From positions 1 to 64,000 of the forward strand of contig JBAKBP010004268.1 of NCBI GenBank assembly GCA_037953745.1: DNA of 64,000 bases, written 5' to 3'. Position numbers and translations under genes: made by a program. Source of the stretch: Lithodes maja (taxonomy: Eukaryota; Arthropoda; Malacostraca; Decapoda; Lithodidae). Shown in pieces: positions 1 through 9,931 of the stretch (the stretch's first letter is position 1; the number at the start of each line of letters is the position of its first letter). Under the pieces are notes generated by a model, which ran no database searches, was not told the origin of the DNA, and worked only from the letters and a program-made list of their open reading frames with translations.

Positions 1-68
1 AGTAGTACAGGACCCCAATGGAAATACGCCTAATCGGCCTTATTGAGCTATCCTTAGCTAGCTTAGCA
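1..68 (+). repeat. SINE-type 3' tail
   Basis: This stretch matches the tail of the tRNA-derived SINE at 63.2-63.4 kb almost base for base, including the block around ACCCCAATGGAAATACGCC and the run GCTATCCTTAGCTAGCTTAG. The tRNA-like head would lie left of the window. A shorter form of the same block occurs in the LINE 3' region at 3614-3660. The boundary with the LINE reading frame that follows is approximate. Confidence 0.6.
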
Positions 69-1200
69 TGCGCTAGCTTTAAGAACTATTATAACCCACA
101 TCATCAACTTGTCAATTAACACCAACACTGTACCTGCTGAACTGAAGGAAGCTATTGTAACCCCTCTATTCAAGAAAGAAAATAAACTAGAAGTTGGCAA
201 CTACAGACCAGTTAGCATATTATGTATTGTATCTAAAATCCTTGAAAGAGCGGTATACACCCAAATTGAACACTACCTCAAACAAAATGATCTATTCTAT
301 AAGTTTCAATCAGGTTTCAGATGCATGTACTCGACAGACTCCTGTCTCATCCACTTAACGGATCACATTCGTAAAGAAATGTCTAAAGGTAACTACACCG
401 GTATGGTTCTTCTTGATCTACAAAAAGCGTTTGACACAGTAGACCATGATATCCTATGTAATAAACTACAAGCAATGGTCATTGGGTCTGTGAACTGGTT
501 TAAATCTTATCTTAGTGGTAGAACCCAGAGTCAAAATTTATGATAATATATCTGATCCTATGCCAATTAACTGTGGGGTCCCGCAGGGAAGCATCCTTGG
601 TCCCTTACTCTTTCTCTGTCATGTGAACGACATGGAACTGAGCGTCTCGTGTAAATTATTACTGTATGCAGACGACAGCGTGCTTCTGGTTTCAGGAAAA
701 GACCCAATAAGTATTGCCGCTTCACTTTCCAAAGAACTAGAATCATGTAGTGAATGGCTAGTGGACAATAGACTATCTCTTCACCTGGGTAAGACGGAAG
801 CCATCTTATGTGGAACAAAACGCAAACTGAAAGACATTGTGGGTTTCTCGGTCAACTGTAATGATAATCCTATAACAACAGTGTCACAAGTTAAATATCT
901 CGGACTAAAACTGGACGCGAGTTTGCCAGGTGAAACAATTTTGGAATCTATCCTGAGTAAGTGTAGAGCACGTATAAAATACCTGTATAGACAGGTGGGA
1001 TGCTTGCCCGCGGAGACCAAAAAGACCCTTTGCCAAGCGCTTGTTCAATGTCATTTTGACTATTCTGTCATCCTGGTACTCTGCATCATCTAAATCAGCA
1101 CAGCACAAACTTCAGGTCACTCAAAATAAAATGGTTAGGTTCATGCTGAACCTAGGACCCAGATCACATGTTGGCCAGGAACAACTTCAGTCACTAGGTA
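69..1200 (+). pseudogene. CR1/L2-like LINE reverse transcriptase, broken
   Basis: This is the reverse transcriptase of a non-LTR retrotransposon, used for target-primed reverse transcription. Seen in order: a NYRPVS finger motif near 200-220, the palm motif AFDTVDHD near 427, GVPQGSILGP near 575-600, and YADD near 665. The frame shifts around 520-545 and again around 1060-1075, so no intact protein is made. The upstream endonuclease is missing. The frame stops at about 1200 where a second LINE is inserted, and the C-terminal part resumes at 3112. Assignment to a CR1/L2-like group rests on motif style only. Confidence 0.85.
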
Positions 1201-3111
1201 ATAATAATAATAATAATAAGCATGTTACTTATTTCTCATAAGCGCCAATTTTTCCGAAGAATTCACTAGCGCTCGAAAAGAGAAAGAAAAAAGAACAAAA
1301 ATCAATGCATCAAAAGAAGGCTTATATACAACACACATTTAACAATCACTAGCAGTGGCAAAATAGCCTAAACTCTATAGCCATCTGTCATGACACCTCT
1401 CTCAAGATCATAGCTTCTCTCAAAGAGAAAAGTCTTAAGTTGTCTCTTGAAGCATTCAACAGAACTCAGTTGTCTCATGGACAGCGGCAACCTGTTATAC
1501 AACCTCGGAGACATGTAGGAGAATGACCTCTCAAAGAAAGAAGACTGCTGGAAAGCCCTTGGTTCATCAAGACGAAAAGGGTCATTGTCATGACGCACAA
1601 CTACACCATGGTGTGCCGGTGGGCGCCTGAGCAGCTCCGCAAGGTACCTAGGCTCACCAAATTTGAGAACCTTAAAAGTCACCAAACACAACTTAAATTC
1701 TATTCTTGCTCTTACTGGCAGCCAGTGCAGTTCTATGTGAAGAGATGTAGTAGGAGTTCTAGGTGGAACACCAAAAATTAGTCTTGCGGCCCTGTTAAGA
1801 ACAGACTGAACTTTCTTCAAAATATAATTTGGAAGACCCACCAACAGGGCATTGCAATAATCAACACGAGAGAAGACCAATGAGTGAACCAACGTCAGGA
1901 GGCAACGTCTGGTTATAAACGGCTTCACCAAATAGAGATTTCTGATGTGCAAGTAACAACTTTTAACTATCTGGTTTACATGCTCTTTGAAATCTAATCG
2001 GGAGTTCACATATACACCCAGATTTCGAACAGAGTTGGCCGGTCGCAGCTGAGATCCACCCACATTGATGGAGAGGGCACCTACTATATCATCAGCTCTT
2101 CTATTTCCTCGGATGATGAGAATATCAGTTTTACCATCATTTAGTTTAAGTTTTCTCGCTCTCATCCACTTCTTGATATCAGACATCAACAATTCCATCT
2201 TACTCCGTATATCAACTATATTTGTGATTCTCACATAAATCTGGGTGTCATCTGCATAAAAGTGAAAGGTGACATTATGTGCACGAAGCAGAAGAGACAA
2301 ACTGCTAATATAAATTATAAATAGGATAGGACCTAAAACTGATCCCTGCGGAACACCATACTGCAGGGGTGTCGAGTCCGAGACCACTTGATTTACCATC
2401 ACACTCTGGGATCTACCTGACAAGTACGACCCAAGAAGCAAGAGAGCGGAGTCACGCACACCACAATCATAAAGATCACTCAATAACAACTCGTGATCCA
2501 CTGTGTCAAAAGCCGCAGAGAGATCAAGCAAGACCAATAGTGAGGCCACACCATTGCAAATGTTCTCAACTAGATCATTATGTACTCTAATCAATGCTGT
2601 TTCAGTTGAATGATGCTGTCGGTAAGCAGACTGAAAAATTGGGATAGTTTCATTCTGCTGAAGTAGTGGTTGTAATTGGTCAAGTATTGCACGCTCTAAT
2701 ATCTTTGATATGAAGGACAGGTTGGAGACAGGACGATAGTTCAACATGTTCTCAACATCAAGTCCAGGCTTCTTTAGAGTAGGTCGGAGTAGTGCATGCT
2801 TTTCAGAATGTGGGAAGCTACCTTCAGAGAAGCACTTATTAATTATTTTGGAAATAAACTCAACTGTGTGATCATAGACTCTTGGTAGCTTGGAAACATT
2901 TATGGGATCCAACGGGCAAAATGTTTTATTGAGGTTTCTTATGTAGGACGAGATCATGACCACCTCTACTGAGTGAAAGGATGAGAGGACATTATTAGGA
3001 ATGTGTCGGGGTTGGAGTACAACTGAAAGTTCTTCACCAACAGAAGCATCATCCAGTTCCTGTCTTATGCGAGTTACCTTGCCAGCAAAAAATGCCACAA
3101 AGTTGGCAGCC
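1201..3111 (-). mobile_element. 5'-truncated LINE inserted in another LINE
   Basis: A minus-strand non-LTR element splits the plus-strand LINE of 69-3780. The pentamer AGGTA occurs on both sides (1196-1200 and 3112-3116) and looks like the target-site duplication. Its 3' end is the trinucleotide array at about 1200-1219, seen as (ATT)n on its own strand, typical of CR1/L2-like tails. Only the reverse transcriptase half is present, so it is 5' truncated. Confidence 0.85.
1368..3098 (-). CDS. LINE ORF2, reverse transcriptase part
   Basis: An open frame of about 576 codons without internal stops encodes a non-LTR reverse transcriptase. Seen in order: the finger motif NYRPVSNLSFISKILERA, AFDTVDHELLL, GVPQGSVLGP, the catalytic FYADDTQIY (about 2248-2265), then the thumb and a C-terminal region ending near 1368. 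The apurinic-type endonuclease that should come first is absent, and the frame runs in from the truncated 5' edge, so the true start is lost. The intact RT frame suggests a young insertion. Without its 5' half it is not autonomous. Confidence 0.9.
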   Translation of the reverse strand: MAFFAGKVTRIRQELDDASVGEELSVVLQPRHIPNNVLSSFHSVEVVMISSYIRNLNKTFCPLDPINVSKLPRVYDHTVEFISKIINKCFSEGSFPHSEKHALLRPTLKKPGLDVENMLNYRPVSNLSFISKILERAILDQLQPLLQQNETIPIFQSAYRQHHSTETALIRVHNDLVENICNGVASLLVLLDLSAAFDTVDHELLLSDLYDCGVRDSALLLLGSYLSGRSQSVMVNQVVSDSTPLQYGVPQGSVLGPILFIIYISSLSLLLRAHNVTFHFYADDTQIYVRITNIVDIRSKMELLMSDIKKWMRARKLKLNDGKTDILIIRGNRRADDIVGALSINVGGSQLRPANSVRNLGVYVNSRLDFKEHVNQIVKSCYLHIRNLYLVKPFITRRCLLTLVHSLVFSRVDYCNALLVGLPNYILKKVQSVLNRAARLIFGVPPRTPTTSLHIELHWLPVRARIEFKLCLVTFKVLKFGEPRYLAELLRRPPAHHGVVVRHDNDPFRLDEPRAFQQSSFFERSFSYMSPRLYNRLPLSMRQLSSVECFKRQLKTFLFERSYDLERGVMTDGYRV

Positions 3112-3448
3112 AGGTATGCTCAATGTCTCTGACAGGGCCAAACAAATCAGGCTCACTAATGCCTTCAAAATTTTCTATGACAGAGCTCCAGAGTATCTAA
3201 AGAATGATTTTGTTAAAGCAAATGAGAGGAGTGGACATAATACAAGAAACAGGATGTTTAATTTTAAGGTCCCGAGAATCCAAGGACAGGGTAAGCAAAC
3301 ATTCTTCTTCACTGCCATCAAAGACTGGAACGACCTACCCCAGTCAGTCCGTGAAAAGAGAACACTGTATACCTTCAGACGTAGCCTGAAAGAACACCTG
3401 AACCGGACAGCTGCGAGAAGGGAGCACCAAGCTTATGTCTACTACTAA
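3112..3448 (+). pseudogene. C-terminal part of the interrupted plus-strand LINE
   Basis: The frame continues directly from the sequence ending at 1200: the Ser-Leu-Gly before the insertion joins Met-Leu-Asn-Val after it. The segment encodes the usual LINE C-terminal region, with the TFFFTAIKDWNDLPQSV block near 3298-3350 (the W-N-x-L-P signature common to CR1/Jockey-type ORF2 tails) and a stop at 3446-3448. It belongs to the same element as 69-1200. Confidence 0.85.
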
Positions 3449-3742
3449 ATACGACATAAGAGATAGACAAACCAAACTGAAATGATTACTGATTATGGAT
3501 TACTGATATTTACTAAAGGATGTAAGGTATCTTAAAATAACCCCCTAGAAATACTTTCTCTAAAGTATCTATTTCTTTATCCTCCCCATTTCCTCAGCTA
3601 ACCTAATCCCACAAGGACCCCAATGGAAATACGCCTAACGGCCTTATTGGGCTATCCTTAGTTGGAATTATGCAAGGCTGGTACATGTCATATTTGTAAC
3701 ATACTATGTGGTACCAACTCTGTAAATTGCTAACTGAATAAA

Positions 3743-3779
<37 letters not shown>

Positions 3780-3780
3780 T
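3449..3780 (+). repeat. 3' UTR and (ATT)n tail of the LINE
   Basis: Non-coding LINE tail ending in an AATAAATATT segment and an (ATT)n array at about 3745-3779. Within it, 3614-3660 shares a block of about 50 bp with the SINE tails at 1-60 and 63,352-63,410. The array abuts the minus-strand LINE-H frame at 3781, so this LINE was itself inserted into LINE-H. Confidence 0.75.
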
Positions 3781-3906
3781 TATCATATATTGGTATTCTC
3801 AGTTCCTTGGCATTTTCTTTAATAATCCAGCCTGTTACTCCGTCCGGTCCGGCGGCTTTGTTTGGATCCACCTTACTCATTTTGTCTATGAGCTCTTCTC
3901 TGTTAA

Positions 3907-4535
3907 CCCGGGAGCTGCGGGGAGACTCTTAAAAGTTCCCCCGGCAGACTGCGGGAAGACTCTTGAGAGTAAGTAAAATAAAAAATCAACTTTTGACATC
4001 GAAAAAAAAAAAAAAAAAAAAATTTATTTTTTTATTTTTTTATTTTTTTTTGGCCCCTGGGCCATGCAAAATCTCAGTCCTCTACCTCCCCTCCTTCCCC
4101 ACTTTCCTCCTCTCCTTCAGTTATCACCTATTTTCCCTATTATTCCCTTATTCTGAGGTATATTTTCGTGCTAACATTAGCGAGTTGCAAGCAGGGTGTT
4201 GTCATCACTGATGGCAAGCGAGTGCAAGAGAGAGAGAGAGAGTATCGATCGACTGTGTCTCAGTGGCCTTGGGGGAAATTGGCGGGAAAGCAGTTTGCCT
4301 CACCCATACATTATACAACTCGCGGGCTATATCTCCGATTTTGACCATCCAAACGCTGTTTTCACTCGTTTTATTGTTGTTTCAGGTTAATACCTTTATA
4401 ATCAACCCATAATAGGCGCATATGGATAATTATTAATGCTATTAATGGGTACAATGAATATTTTAGTGACGGAAACACCTCAAATACGTCAGCACAGGGG
4501 GACGTTTTCAATTACCCCCATGCGCACTTGTTAGG
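3907..4535. mobile_element. TTAA element, 629 bp, CCCGGGAGCTGCGGG family
   Basis: Flanked by TTAA at 3903-3906 and 4536-4539, as expected for piggyBac-type transposition. One end reads CCCGGGAGCTGCGGGGAGAC; the other, read inward, CCTAACAAGTGCGCATGGGG. It contains a poly-A/poly-T stretch at 4003-4049 and an (AG)n run near 4230. No transposase frame is present, so it is non-autonomous. Removing it rejoins LINE-H in frame (PEVTF-NREEL). Relatives lie at 50,224-51,402 and 58,449-59,711. Confidence 0.85.
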
Positions 4536-4862
4536 TTAAATGTGACTTCCGGCATTTCCTCTATACCTATCTCATTGGTTTCTGGTGCAATGAATTCTCC
4601 TTCTTTTGTAAATACTGATGCAAAATTTCTATTTAGTTCTTCCGCAATTTCTGTATCATCTGCTATGATTCTGTTTCCACTTTTAATTTTTAGGACTGTG
4701 GCTTTTATCTTCCTTTTGCCATTTACAAACTTGAAAAACATTTTTGGATTCTTTTCATAGTTCTCCACTATCCCTTTCTCATGGTTTGCCTCTGACCTCC
4801 TCATTTCTGTGTATTTGTTTCTCTCCTCTTTATACTTTTGCCTGTTTTCTTCTGAATTCCAG
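4536..4862 (-). pseudogene. LINE-H fragment: linker before RT
   Basis: This minus-strand frame encodes part of the region between endonuclease and RT, with KYKEERN, MFFKFVNGK and FASVFTKEGEF matching LINE-A counterparts KYKEKRN, LFYRFVNGK and QSVFVKEEEF. It continues at one side with 3781-3906 across a TTAA and at the other with 16174 across the CAG of the Harbinger-type insertion. Confidence 0.85.
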
Positions 4863-4878
4863 GGCCGGTATTTATAAA

Positions 4879-5581
4879 ATAATTTAAAAATTTCCCTAAA
4901 AGCAATTTTAACTAAAAGAAAATCCTTAAAAGTTATTCATAAAACATTTAAAAGCAGCTTTTAGTGGAAGCGTTAAGAAGGCTGCCACAACCGCTAGTTC
5001 GCTACATCTAGCAAGATTACAATCGATGAATAACGTTTAATAGGTAAGTATAGGCTTCTAATTGCATATACTAATTACTATAAAACATTAGGGTAATTAT
5101 GCAATATTTTGTTATTGTGAAATCTATTATATATTGCTAAATTGAAAGGGTAATATATTTACCATACCAAAACAATTGCATACTCCGGTGTGGCAGCATC
5201 TGAGATAGTTGCCAAATTCGCGAGTTTTCACAATTCGTAAAGTGGGGTAATTTCGGAAATTTTTCGAGTTTGTTTTTTACAATTTCTCATGACTGTAAAC
5301 ACATTGTAGAGATTTAACTAGGTCAAGTGATGTGTAGTGATAATGCGCCGTGCGCCGTAATCCAGAAGCCTCCTAAAATTAACCCCCATAATATCCTTAT
5401 CCTTATCCTATCCGAAATCACCCCAGTTTACGGTAATTTGCGAAAAAATAGGGTGCAAATAGGCTACTTGTTCTCGGATGTTATGAAATAGGCCTATCTT
5501 GTGACAATCCAATATTATATCTTAGTCCTTCTACACTCCTTTAATTTGGTCTATTTGTTAGTGTTCTTCCAACAAGTACAG
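4879..5581. other. non-coding interior of the Harbinger-type element
   Basis: AT-rich sequence with no convincing reading frame. It carries TTTAAAA/CTTTTA-rich subterminal repeats near 4885-4980. Related CTTTTA-rich sequence recurs at 7300-7430 and at 16133-16157, consistent with subterminal transposase-binding sites on both sides of the element. Confidence 0.5.
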
Positions 5582-5733
5582 TACAGTCGACGCTCGATTT
5601 AACGGACTACTGGGGGGGAGACCCAGTCCGTTGCTGGGAAATGACCGTTGCTGGAAAATCGCTCTCGAAAATCGCCAATTTTCCCCTAATATGCTTCGAA
5701 AATGAAGATTTTTAACTTTCCGGGTGTTTTTAA

Positions 5734-6212
5734 CCCTCCGACCCCGGCTATATATTATATATATATTCCTCGAAATCCGGGTGTTTTGGCCGAAAAACGT
5801 CTAGGCTAGGCTACCGTATATTCGTTAATCAGACTGCTTCCCGCATTCCCGCGCATCCCCAAGCGTAGCTGTGTTATTTACCTGTAAAATGGCCTTAAGT
5901 AGAGCTCTCTAAGTCAACTGGGTGAGCTGTGATGATGATTTCATTGGAGATAACTTTATGGCCAAACCAGCCACTTTACACCACTTTTCGATACTGAACA
6001 ACAACATACAGGCACACACGAACAAGCGACGCTCTCCTTCTTGTGGCCGGAGATGCGGAGCGTCGGTCCAGCCGGCTGTTGTTTACATGCGTCGGACCGA
6101 CGCCTCGCACACGAAGCTCACAGGCTTTCAAGCAATGGTACAATGTTGTACCACCCGGGTTCCTGGGGCCAAAAAAAAATGGTACACGTGTGTACCAACC
6201 GGGTTTGAAGGG
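5734..6212. mobile_element. 479-bp chimeric piggyBac MITE
   Basis: Flanked by TTAA at 5730-5733 and 6213-6216. The left three quarters match the 480-bp MITE family (CCCTCCGACCCCGGCTATAT, the GTAGAGCTCTCTAAGTCAAC block near 5898-5920, and an arm ending in CACAGGCTTTC). From about 6130 to 6212 the sequence instead matches the 5' end of the long piggyBac copies (GCAATGGTACA, poly-A, TGGTACACGTGTGTACC, AAGGG). It therefore joins a MITE body to an autonomous-type end. No coding capacity. Confidence 0.85.
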
Positions 6213-6273
6213 TTAAGTCTTTCCTTACATATTGCACATACAAATACAGTTATTTTTTAATAAAAATGTTCTT

Positions 6274-6501
6274 CTAGTGGCCCTTGCCACTAGAACTGGC
6301 CGAGGCGTCGACACAATACGTGGAGGCATAAGATTTTAGTTCGGGTTTTTTTTTCTTGATATCGGACACTGTCTGTTTCTTGATTCCATATTCCTCGCAT
6401 ATATAAGCCACTGACTTGCCACTATCCAACTTGCTCAGCAACTCTAGTTTCTGAGCTACACTTAAGTTCACACGCTTACGTTTCAACACTTTTGGAGGCA
6501 T
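6274..6501 (-). pseudogene. pogo/Tigger transposase N-terminus (CENP-B-like HTH)
   Basis: A 75-codon minus-strand frame starts MPPKVLKRKRVNLSVAQKLE and carries the CENP-B N-type helix-turn-helix of pogo/Tigger/jerky transposases: a basic start, SVAQKLELLSKLDSGKSV, CEEYGIKKQTVSDIKKKK. This domain binds the terminal repeats. The family protein is normally about 500 residues, but here it stops after a short Ser-rich tail, so the second HTH and the DDE catalytic domain are missing through internal deletion. It lies inside the Tigger-type element at 5584-6750. A short DNA-binding protein from it is conceivable but unproven. Confidence 0.8.
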
Positions 6502-6752
6502 TTTAAGTAGGTAAATGCAAGATATGGAATATATTAGCACGGGCGGACCTGAGCGGACTCGTGGCTAGGCGGGAACTGAGCTTTAAACAATGACAACAAT
6601 GGTTGCTGTGGTGACCCGCCCGCCACCTACCGGACATATTTTCTACTAACGGACTTTTGTCCGTTGGCCGGACAGGTTGTCCGGCTACGGACTTTGTCCG
6701 TTAAATCCGAAATCCGTTGTATCGGGGTCCGTTAAATCGAGCGTCGACTGTA

Positions 6753-7434
6753 TAGGCATTTGTCAACGAGGACGCTGGAACTGTCGAGGTTGTGGGCGGA
6801 GGAGGAGGAGGATTTACCCATCTAAAAATAGAGAGACCGACTGCGGAAAAAAATGTAGTCGGACATATTATATACAGTATGAATCGAAATGTTTAAAAGT
6901 AGGTTGATATATATAAGGTGGTAGGTTACTTTCTAATATAGCTTATTCGTTGGAGAACACATAGTGGATCACCTTTGGGTAGTATGATGTGCGGGGTGGT
7001 ATATGGAATTTATGGATAGAATCAAGAGTTACCTAACATACTGCACTTTATAATATATCTAACCTACAATCATACCACCATGAGTTACTCATTCAGTTAC
7101 ATTTTGACCGTTGCCAAATAACGTAGGGTACTAGGCCGACATACTTTCATCTCTGGGTTAAGAGCTTTGTTCTTCTGTCTCCTTCATGGTTTAAATGGTG
7201 TACTTCGATTAACTCGCTATAGGCCTATTAATCCAATTAATCTTTCTAACATGAACATTCCTTGGCAGGGGGTGGCGGATTTGTTATTCAATCATCTTCA
7301 TCGTCCTCTAAAAGTAACTTTTAAGCGCTAACAGTCCCAAGGGGAGCTTTTAGTTTTCGCTGGGTTTAAAAGCTACTTTTAGCCGCTAAAAGTTTTTTTG
7401 CCCAACTTTTCAGTTTTAAAAGTTGGCGCCATCT
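6753..7434. other. right-hand non-coding interior of the Harbinger-type element
   Basis: No supported gene. The (GGA)n-rich patch near 6795-6815 and the CTTTTA-rich repeats at 7300-7430 are the only visible structure. The latter resemble the subterminal repeats at the far left and far right of the same element. Confidence 0.5.
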
Positions 7435-7438
7435 TTAA

Positions 7439-7918
7439 CCCTCCAGCCCCGGTTATGTATTATATATATATTCCTCGAAACCCGGGTGTTTTGCCCGAAA
7501 AACGTCTAGGCTAGGCTACCGTATATTCGTTAATCAGACTGCTTCCCGCATTCCCGCGCATCCCCAAGCGTAGCTGTGTTATTTACCTGTAGAATGGCAT
7601 TAAGTAGAGCTCTCTAAGTCAACTGGGTGAGCTGTGATGATGATTTCATTGGAGATAACTTTATGGCCAAACCAGCCACTTTACACCACTTTTCGATACT
7701 GAACAACAACATACAGGCACACAAGAACAAGCGACGCTCTCCTTCTTGTGGCCGGAGATGCGGAGCGTCGGTCCAGCCGGCTGTTGTTTACATGCGTCGG
7801 ACCGACGCCTCGCACAGCAAGCTCACAGGCTGTGACGTCATGGGTGCATAAGAGGCCTTCCGGGTACCTGTTACATGCTTTTTTATGGGCGTACAAGAGG
7901 GCATCCGGGAACCAAGGG
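7439..7918 (+). mobile_element. 480-bp piggyBac-type MITE, copy 1
   Basis: Flanked by TTAA at 7435-7438 and 7919-7922. One end is CCCTCCAGCCCCGGTTATG, the other (inward) CCCTTGGTTCCCGGATGCCC. It shares nearly all its sequence with copies at 24,136-24,615, 27,140-27,619 and 27,711-28,197. Repeated short open frames in it (Arg/Ser-rich on both strands) recur in every copy simply because the DNA is repeated; they are not genes. The second TTAA is shared with an inverted second copy that follows directly. Confidence 0.9.
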
Positions 7919-8310
7919 TTAACCCTTCGTTCCCGGAAGGGCTCTTGAACGCCCATAAAAAAGCATACCAGAGCTGCCCGGAAGGGCTCTTTAACGCCCA
8001 GTGGTTGAAAGCCTGTGAGCTTGGTGTGCGAGGCGTCGGTCCGACGCATGTAAACAACAGCCGGCTGGACCGACGCCCCGCATCTCCGGCCACAAGAAGG
8101 AGAGCGTCGCTTGTTCGTATGTGCCTGTATGTTGTTGTTAAGTATCGAAAAGTAGTGTAAAGTGGCTGTTTTTGTTTTTGCCATAAAGTTATCTCCAATG
8201 AAATCATCATCACAACTGAACCAGTTGACTTAGATAGCTCTACTTATACATACATACATACATACATACATAAAATTTTAAGACTGAGTGTTCCACACAT
8301 AAGTGCAGTT

Positions 8311-9660
8311 TCAGTCTCTTGTCCTAATGGCGGCATTCCAGGCAACCCTGTCAAGGGCTGCCTCACTTGTCAAGTTCTTGGATTTGAGATCGGCGCGTAT
8401 AGTCCGATCCCAGGTCTTCCTCGGTCCACCCCTTGGTGCAGCTCCCTCCACAATCACAGACCTGCATTTTTTCACCCAATTTTGTTCATCCATTCTCTCC
8501 ACATGTCCATACCATCCCAGTCTACTTGTACGCATCACCTCGCTAATACTCTTTATACCTAAACGTCTCCTCAGCTCAACATTTGTTATTCTATCCTGTA
8601 GCCTGGCCCCACACATCCATCTCACCATTCTCATCTCATTACGCTCCATTCTGTTGACATCCTCTACTTTAACGGCCCATGTTTCTGAGGCATACGTCAT
8701 TGCACTTCTTACACATGAGGCATACACCTTTCCCTTCAGGGGGAGAGGCATTCTTTTCATGGTCAGGATTGGCATCAATTCTCTGAACTTCCCCCAGCCA
8801 CACCTAATTCTAGCAACAGTGGCAGCCTCAGCCCCACCACCGGCAGAGATGGTATCTCCTAGGTAACAAAACTTGTTCACCAGCTCCAAAGACTCATTTC
8901 CAAAAGTCACAGCCACAGGATCATCACTTAACACAAGCTCGCCTTTGCACACTACGCACTCAAATTTCTCTATTTCTGACTTATCCTTCGGCAGGGGCCC
9001 CTGGTGTACCCAACATCGACAGATGCTACATTGAATTGAGTTAACGCCCACTCCCTTTCCACACACTGCACATGGGTATGCACCGCTCTTTTCCACATTG
9101 CCTCGTCTCAAACTACAATGCATAACCTTGGTTTTGTTAATATTGACTCTTAAACCCTTGCTCGCCATGCCCTCTCTCCACTCTCTGAATTTGGCCTCAG
9201 CATCCTGCATTCTGTCAGCTATTAGGACTAAATCGTCTGCATAAAACAGTTCCAACGGGAGTCCGCCTCTAAAATTTCTAGACAGCGCCTCCAAGACCAT
9301 AATAAAGAGGAGGGGGCTTAACACTGAACCCTGATGGACTCCAACATGGACTGCGAACTCATCACTCAGTACACCCTTCACCCTCACTGAACTTCGCGAA
9401 TCCTCATACATCTTCATTATCACACGCACCAGCCACTCTTCCACACCAAGTTTCCTCATAGCCCACTGTACAACATCTCTAGGTACCCTATCAAAGGCCT
9501 TCTCCAGGTCCACAAACACAAAGTAAAGATCCCTGCCTTTTAGTAAGTATCTTTCCTGTATCTGCCTGACTATGAAGATAGCATCGGTTGTACCACGTCC
9601 TGGCATAAAACCAAACTGCATATCATCAATAGAGATGCTTTGCCTGATCAAACCCTCAAG
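8311..9660 (-). pseudogene. RTE-like reverse transcriptase with Cys/His finger insert
   Basis: This frame starts at the break with LINE-A and runs uninterrupted to the stop at 8311. Seen in order: FMPGRGTTDAIF (about 9600), VFVDLEKAFDRVPR (about 9510), HQGSVLSPLLF, the catalytic FYADDLVLIADR (about 9220-9250), then a Cys/His finger with C-x2-C-x10-C-x2-C, a following His and a last C-x2-C (about 8945-9085), then the thumb and a C-terminal block with WYGHVERMDEQ near 8510 and GRPRKTW-like GGPRKTW near 8430. The finger resembles a PHD/RING-type zinc ribbon. The N-terminal half lies at 14,171-15,898. Confidence 0.9.
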
Positions 9661-9931
9661 GACTCTCTCACACCGTCAGACCGTGGTGGAGGGCGGACGT
9701 GCTTGAGACAGCTGATTCAGCCAGCGCCTGTTTGGTGGTTTGGTATTTTTGTAGCGTTCATATGTGTTGTCCTTTTGTTTATTAATTATAATTTAAATGC
9801 AATTAGTGAATATACTCCCTAGTTAAAACAGGTGAGAGTTGAGTTTGATTTGAGTAGGAAAGAAAAAGTAATGGATATTCCCACCGAAACTTGTGGAGCC
9901 GAACAGGTGTAAACAAAGGCCAGCTGGCAGT

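Larger units (their letters stand above)
5584..6750 (-). mobile_element. Tigger/pogo-type element, internally deleted
   Basis: Terminal inverted repeats of CAGTCGACGCTCGATTTAAC type begin at 5584 and end at 6750, each flanked by a TA dinucleotide (5582-5583, 6751-6752). This is the layout of Tc1/mariner-superfamily pogo/Tigger elements. It encodes only the start of a transposase (6274-6501, minus). A 479-bp TTAA MITE is inserted at 5734-6212. Further GGAC/GTCC repeats near both ends (around 5600-5650 and 6625-6735) look like subterminal binding sites. Confidence 0.85.

Noticed and set aside
7681..8213. Repeated Arg/Ser-rich open frames in the MITEs (here, 5922-6260, 24,121-24,427, 27,328-28,002)
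   Set aside because: They recur because the MITE is repeated, occur on both strands, and carry no recognised protein domain.
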